NCBI GenBank assembly: GCA_025716855.1
Contig: JAIXMQ010000006.1
Coordinates: 671,501-735,500, forward strand
DNA length: 64,000 nt
Direction: 5' to 3'
Source of the DNA: Pilaira anomala
Taxonomy: Eukaryota; Mucoromycota; Mucoromycetes; Mucorales; Mucoraceae
Part shown: in pieces, positions 59,478 to 64,000 of the stretch
Numbering within the stretch: position 1 is the first letter of the stretch
Layout: each line of letters starts with the position of its first letter
The notes under the pieces: model-generated
Databases searched by the model: none
What the model was told of the DNA's origin: nothing
What the model saw: the letters and a program-made list of their open reading frames with translations, nothing else
Program-made: the position numbers and the translations under genes

Positions 59478-61009
59478 TATGCATATCACTACTATTATGT
59501 AATAAAATCAATTCATAGTTTGCAATAACTGTTTATTATTTTATAGTTTACTATGCATGTACGATATGTAAAATCAAATTTATTCTTTTAATTGTGTATA
59601 AAATGTTAATTTTCAGCTCTTAAAATTCAGACTTATCAAAGATATGCATCCGTTTAGGCTAAAGGGCAAAAGAACATCTCCTTGCTTTAGGTTTCTATTT
59701 GGTGTTAAAAGCCCAACTCAATCAGCTAAAACTCATATCGAGTACTGATAAAACAATGTAACTCAGTATATTTCTGTAGTTATACCTAACAAATAATATT
59801 CAATTTACTATTTTTTTTTTTATTGCATAGATATAAGAACAGGTCCTTAAGGACACATATTTAATACATTGTCAAAAAAAAGTTAAATAAGAAATAATGT
59901 CTCCTATGCATGTAAAATATTATATTATAAACACACTATGAACTATTGATATATATCTTCTTATCTGATCCACAATACATCGCTATGTAATATTTATTTT
60001 GTCTCTCAAGAGAGGTTTAAGAAAATCATAGAAATAGCATGTAGATATAACATTAAATCGGCCAAACTATGCAAAGCTGGCATTGAATATCACGGATGAC
60101 AAATGCGGATAATTAGTTGCCACACTGGATGGAAGAAGTACCCGAGGATATACCGACCAACCAACATAGATACTATATGACTTTGATTGCGACAATCCAG
60201 TTTGCTATCTGGAAGTACTACTGGAAGTTCTACATTCACGATACGTCGTTTGTGGCCGTTCCATACTAGCCTTCATTTTGCAGCAATACCACTTAACTGT
60301 CGACGTTCCCTATGTTGATTAATGAGATATTTGGTAGTCGTAATACCGTTATGTCGTATTCTGTCATATCGTCTTCGTTTTGAAATGTAATCAGTAGCTC
60401 TTTCGAAAATCATATTCTTATATGCCAATACTATCTCGATTTATATATAATCTCACCACATCCCTGTAATGAATATGAAGTCACTCTCTTCCAAAAGTCA
60501 GCCCATTCTTTTAATGTTTATTTACATAAAAAATTTCGATTTAAGAATAGATGCACTGTATTACCTTGGATTTGCCACTTATGCACAATGACTTATCACA
60601 AGAACAATAACTATTATTATCTACTTTATGCATTATGTTACATATGAAACACAACTATGAATTACTATAAATACCATCTCATTTTCTATGAAATAAAATA
60701 TAATCATTTTTTATTATACATTTTTAACAGTTCCATTTATCCTAAATATTACAATCTGTAATATTTGTCAGATTCTTAAAGAAGGATAGTTATTCTTATT
60801 GGATAATAAAATAAGACTAAACTTAATATGTATATCAAGATAATAATAATGTTCTTTTATTTAAATATATTGTCGAGTATTTATATGTTTTCAGTTCGGG
60901 GAAAGGGGATAATTCATATGGTTAATATATATTGTTTTTGGTTTAAAGTATTGTAAGTAATTAATAGTTTCTTCTTATAGTTTGATGTCTTGAGTGTATA
61001 CATTTAGTT
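59478..61009. other. 1.5-kb intergenic, no gene seen
   Basis: AT-rich with no coding stretch, RNA gene or clear repeat beyond short inverted AT motifs. Confidence 0.55.
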
Positions 61010-61100
61010 GACACTAAATGTATTGACCAATTGTTTGCCGGACACTAAAGTATATGGAGAAATATGTCGGACACAGAGTATTGACTGTGAGTGGGCAAGG
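61010..61100. repeat. Three imperfect 30-nt direct repeats
   Basis: Units beginning GACACTAAATGTATTGAC (61010), GACACTAAAGTATATGG (61041) and GACACAGAGTATTGACTG (61070) occur at 29-31-nt spacing. They overlap the 3' end of the minus-strand open frame, which may therefore be extended by repeat-derived sequence. Confidence 0.5.
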
Positions 61101-63088
61101 TCGCTTTCTGTTTTTATTGCTGCTAAAAAGCTCTCTAATGATCTCCTCGCTCATACCCGAACGCATTTTTGACTTTAAACTATCAATATCATTTGCCAAT
61201 TGACAATGATTCTTATATAAATGGTGAATAGATAAAAGATCTTCACAAGCGGCAACATATAGTCTGAGTTGAGTAGCGTCTCTAGGCATACTTATGGTGC
61301 AAATTTCAATCATTACATAAAGTCCAGAATCAAGCAAACAAGTATAATAAACTGTCACTATTAAGCCTAGAAAGCAAGTTTGGTTAAAAGCCCATAAAGT
61401 TTTAACTAGCAACAACCTACCAACAGCGTGAATACCAATCACCCCTTCATACCATACCCGCTCTATTTAGGGCTGAAAATTTTTTCAGACTTTTGTGGTC
61501 TTAAATCGTATCATAGCCTTATTTCTGACTTGAGGAAGTTAAATATGGCCAAATTTTGCAGAGAATTGCGGCCTTAAATCGGAAACGGCCTTAAATCAAA
61601 CGGCCTTATATAGAGCGGGTACTGTAAAAGTTACTGTCAATGGATTGTTTAGAAAATCGGCCAATTCTAATCAAGTCCAAAAGAGTCGCATATATAGCAT
61701 CTTTTGCATCTTCGCCCTTTACTTCACTCACGGTAACTGGGCCATTCCATACGATATTGTTTAATATTCTTCCTACGAAATCTGGCCTTTGAATCGAATT
61801 GCTTATTTGAATATCGCACCTGTAAATATCATTCACTGGTTAGTTCTTCATATACTCAAATTCTTTTAAGTAATAGCTTACCATGACAATCGCTTTCCTG
61901 AATCAGTATCTTCAATGATAGGACGAAAAACAGAATCAACGTAAGTCCCACACAATGTTCTTTCTTGGATTTTTCCTGTAAATTTTTTTCTTGGTAATTT
62001 CTCCGTACTAATGAAAAATTACGTCAATACATAAGCAAAAAGCAATAAGCAAAAAGCGTATTATTATTATGATACTAACAGGTTTCTCAGACCAATCAAA
62101 ATGTCATCTACAGCGGTATCAACATTTTCTGAAGTCAGTGACATGATACATCTAGAGGCTTGCCGAGATCCAAGTTTTTCTTCGCCGAAATCCTACACAA
62201 GAGTCATAATTAGCTGCGCTTTTCGCCTTAAAGTTTAAAACAAATATCCAAATTTACCTTTATAATCAATTTTAACTTTCTCTCAAGATTCATATCAAGT
62301 GTTTCGCTTTCAATGCGATATTTTTTTTTTTTAATGTGGTTTGACAAGCTTTGAATCATATCAATTCCCAAGATATTTTTCACATCTTCGCATATTTGAT
62401 CTTTCTTTAAAAGCAAAATATTGTCTAATACCAAGATACCTTGTGCATCTGTTTCTACTAATAAACCTGTTTGATAATACTTCTTGGCAACCATGACTTG
62501 ATATTCCACCCACTTTTCTAAAATTACTTTTCCATCAATAACAAAACTATCTGTTGGAGGAACACGCTTATAATTCATATCGAACGATTGCTTGTCATTG
62601 TTTTGAAGCTGGGTTGATTTTTTGCGTGAAGATTGAGGTGCTGGATAATTGTACACTGAGCCATTGAAAGTGTTCAAGGAATGGTTGATGGAGCCTATAT
62701 TGAAACTTGAAGTGCTACTCGGTCTTATAAAAAAAAATATAGTTGGAGTATTATGTTTCTGAACACATAAGGAACTTTACTTACGTTGCATAATTTGACG
62801 ATGTTCGATGCGATTCAGTCGTGGGTGGTGGTAATTGAGCAAGCTGATTGTTTTTCATAGTCTGAATATTGTACTAGTTTTATTTCTCTGCTTAAACTTT
62901 ATCTCTTTTTTACTTACATTCCAATCGCGTTTCCACTTGCTCGCTTTTTCGTTGTTATAAAAATTTAACTCTTGTCTTAATGCATCGAACGCACTCTCCA
63001 AAAAGCAATTTCCTTTTTCAATGTGCTTGGCCGCGATAGCTTCATCAAAGTTCCAATAACTATAGACAGGTTTTGCTAAGTATGACAT
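61014..63088 (-). pseudogene. PD-(D/E)xK-like family gene split by a MITE
   Basis: Six exons on the minus strand are in phase: 63088-62918, 62861-62785, 62723-62258, 62192-62080, 62007-61882 and 61819 onward, about 385 aa before the frame ends inside the MITE at 61606. The frame resumes beyond it (61442-61014) with WYEGVIGIHAVGRLLL, LLDSGLYVMIEI and a helical tail. The N-terminal part has SYWNFDEAIAA and WVEYQVMVAKKYYQTGLL. Exon 6 carries RPDFVGRI (Asp331) followed 19 residues later by VSEVKGED (Glu350, Lys352), the spacing of a PD-(D/E)xK nuclease core. The family looks like one expanded in Mucoromycota, from memory only. The two halves do not rejoin in frame when the MITE is removed, so this copy is probably inactive. 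Confidence 0.55.
61457..61619. mobile_element. 163-bp MITE with TA target duplication (Tc1/mariner-like)
   Basis: Terminal inverted repeats CCCGCTCTATTTAGGGC (left) and CCCGCTCTATATAAGGCC (right, complement) bound a 163-bp AT-rich segment flanked by TA on both sides (61455-61456 and 61620-61621). TA duplication and short terminal repeats are typical of non-autonomous Tc1/mariner/pogo elements. An internal CGGCCTTAAATC motif is repeated near the right end. It sits inside an open frame of the minus-strand gene. Confidence 0.7.
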
Positions 63089-64000
63089 GTGAGGAATAGG
63101 GAGATTTTATCATTCTTTTTGTGATTTTAATATTATTCACTAGCCGCCTATCCTCACTACGCTCAGAGGGTGCTGGGTAAAAGAGTAGTAAAAAAGGAGG
63201 TATTAAATCACGGATCAATTTTATCCAACTAGCCACCAAGATACTTACCAGTTTTTTTTTCACTTTGGACAAGAAAGAAAAAAGGATCATTTTCTATTTG
63301 AGATTTATTAGACAAAATGAATCATTTATTTTTTGATAAAATTATTAGACTTACTATTGATAACAATATGTTTTTTGCAGGTCTTTTTTTCTTGGAACAA
63401 TCTCTTCTCTAGATAAGGAGTGTGGCAAAAGAAGAGATTAAAAATGGAGAAGTAAGGAAGATTCATTTTGGAATACATATATGTAAAAAGAAGAAAGTGA
63501 AAGAAAAGAACAAAATAAAAAAAATGATGATTTATAATGAAACCAAAAAAAAAAAGGCGTATGAGAAAAAAAAACCTGCCTGTATGCCATGTGAAAAAAA
63601 AAAATTGATGTAATGGTGTATTTCATGCAAAAGTTATAAAAAACTTTATTCACGTGACGATGCGCCTTGTCATACTTTTTATAAATCCGGATAAAAGTCA
63701 TCCGTGATTTTACTACTATAAGCTTTGATGCATGTTTTGTGATAACTTATGAGCTTATTTGTCTGAAGAATCCTCCTGATGATATTGAAATTATGTACTA
63801 ATTTTTTAATTCAAGCGATGAACAAGACAATGAGGCTGATTTACATATGGCTCATACTTTGCCGCAGCTGTAAATATACATAAACGCCATGGTGTACAGT
63901 CCGCAGGCTTTTATGTCAAGGTAAAAATTTTAAACACACATGTAATGGAGATGTCATCTCCTTACACATATCGAATGTAGAAACATCGAAGAATTACATA
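63089..64000. other. Upstream region and window end, no gene supported
   Basis: Contains the promoter of the minus-strand gene at 63088 and A-rich low-complexity ORFs around 63430-63610 that are not convincing. A CACGTG site lies at about 63652. The last 250 bp may hold further coding debris, but no frame is long enough to call. Confidence 0.4.

Noticed and set aside
63422..63613. Lys-rich 63-codon ORF
   Set aside because: Product of A-rich low-complexity sequence; no start context or homology signal.

Overview
The window looks like nuclear DNA of an early-diverging filamentous fungus, most likely Mucoromycota (Mucorales-type). The evidence is very AT-rich intergenic DNA with long poly-T tracts, many short introns (mostly 50-75 nt, GTAAGT donors), very small exons, and fungal-type proteins (PDR-type ABC transporter, Pns1, Rch1, Kei1, Nem1). 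Gene models were built by hand from splice sites and checked for reading-frame arithmetic. Nothing was searched against a database.

Region by region. 1-6.2 kb: 3' part of a PDR/ABCG drug pump, convergent with a Pns1/CTL choline-transporter-like gene. 6.2-10.7 kb: gene-poor, with decayed coding patches and an unrecognised element bounded by long inverted repeats around a 183-codon ORF. 10.7-14.1 kb: proteasome lid subunit Rpn9, divergent from a DUF1479 protein. 14.1-16.7 kb: non-coding. 16.7-26.8 kb: compact housekeeping block: Rch1/SLC10A7-like carrier, Coa6, OTU deubiquitinase, MsrA, TFIIIC 90-kDa-like subunit, an unknown membrane protein and a small secreted protein. 26.8-33 kb: gene-poor, with a broken MULE transposase, a 50-nt junction-like hairpin and other coding-like debris. 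33-54.8 kb: second compact block: Nem1 phosphatase, NT-C2 protein, full-length Prp8, 5-hydroxyisourate hydrolase, complex I B22 (NDUFB9), an APC15-like protein, HP1-like chromo/chromo-shadow protein, RFC small subunit, Kei1, an F-box-like/ankyrin protein, a GPI-phospholipase D-like secreted enzyme and a C2H2 zinc-finger factor. 54.8-64 kb: gene-poor, with an unrecognised multi-exon coding region, a 13-bp minisatellite, and a gene carrying a PD-(D/E)xK-like motif that is split by a 163-bp MITE with TA duplications.

The genes form ordinary eukaryotic housekeeping neighbourhoods rather than a pathway cluster. Most neighbours are divergent or convergent pairs 100-250 bp apart. The accessory signals (inverted-repeat element, MULE remnant, junction hairpin, MITE-split nuclease-like gene) lie in the gene-poor stretches and are the parts most worth following up.
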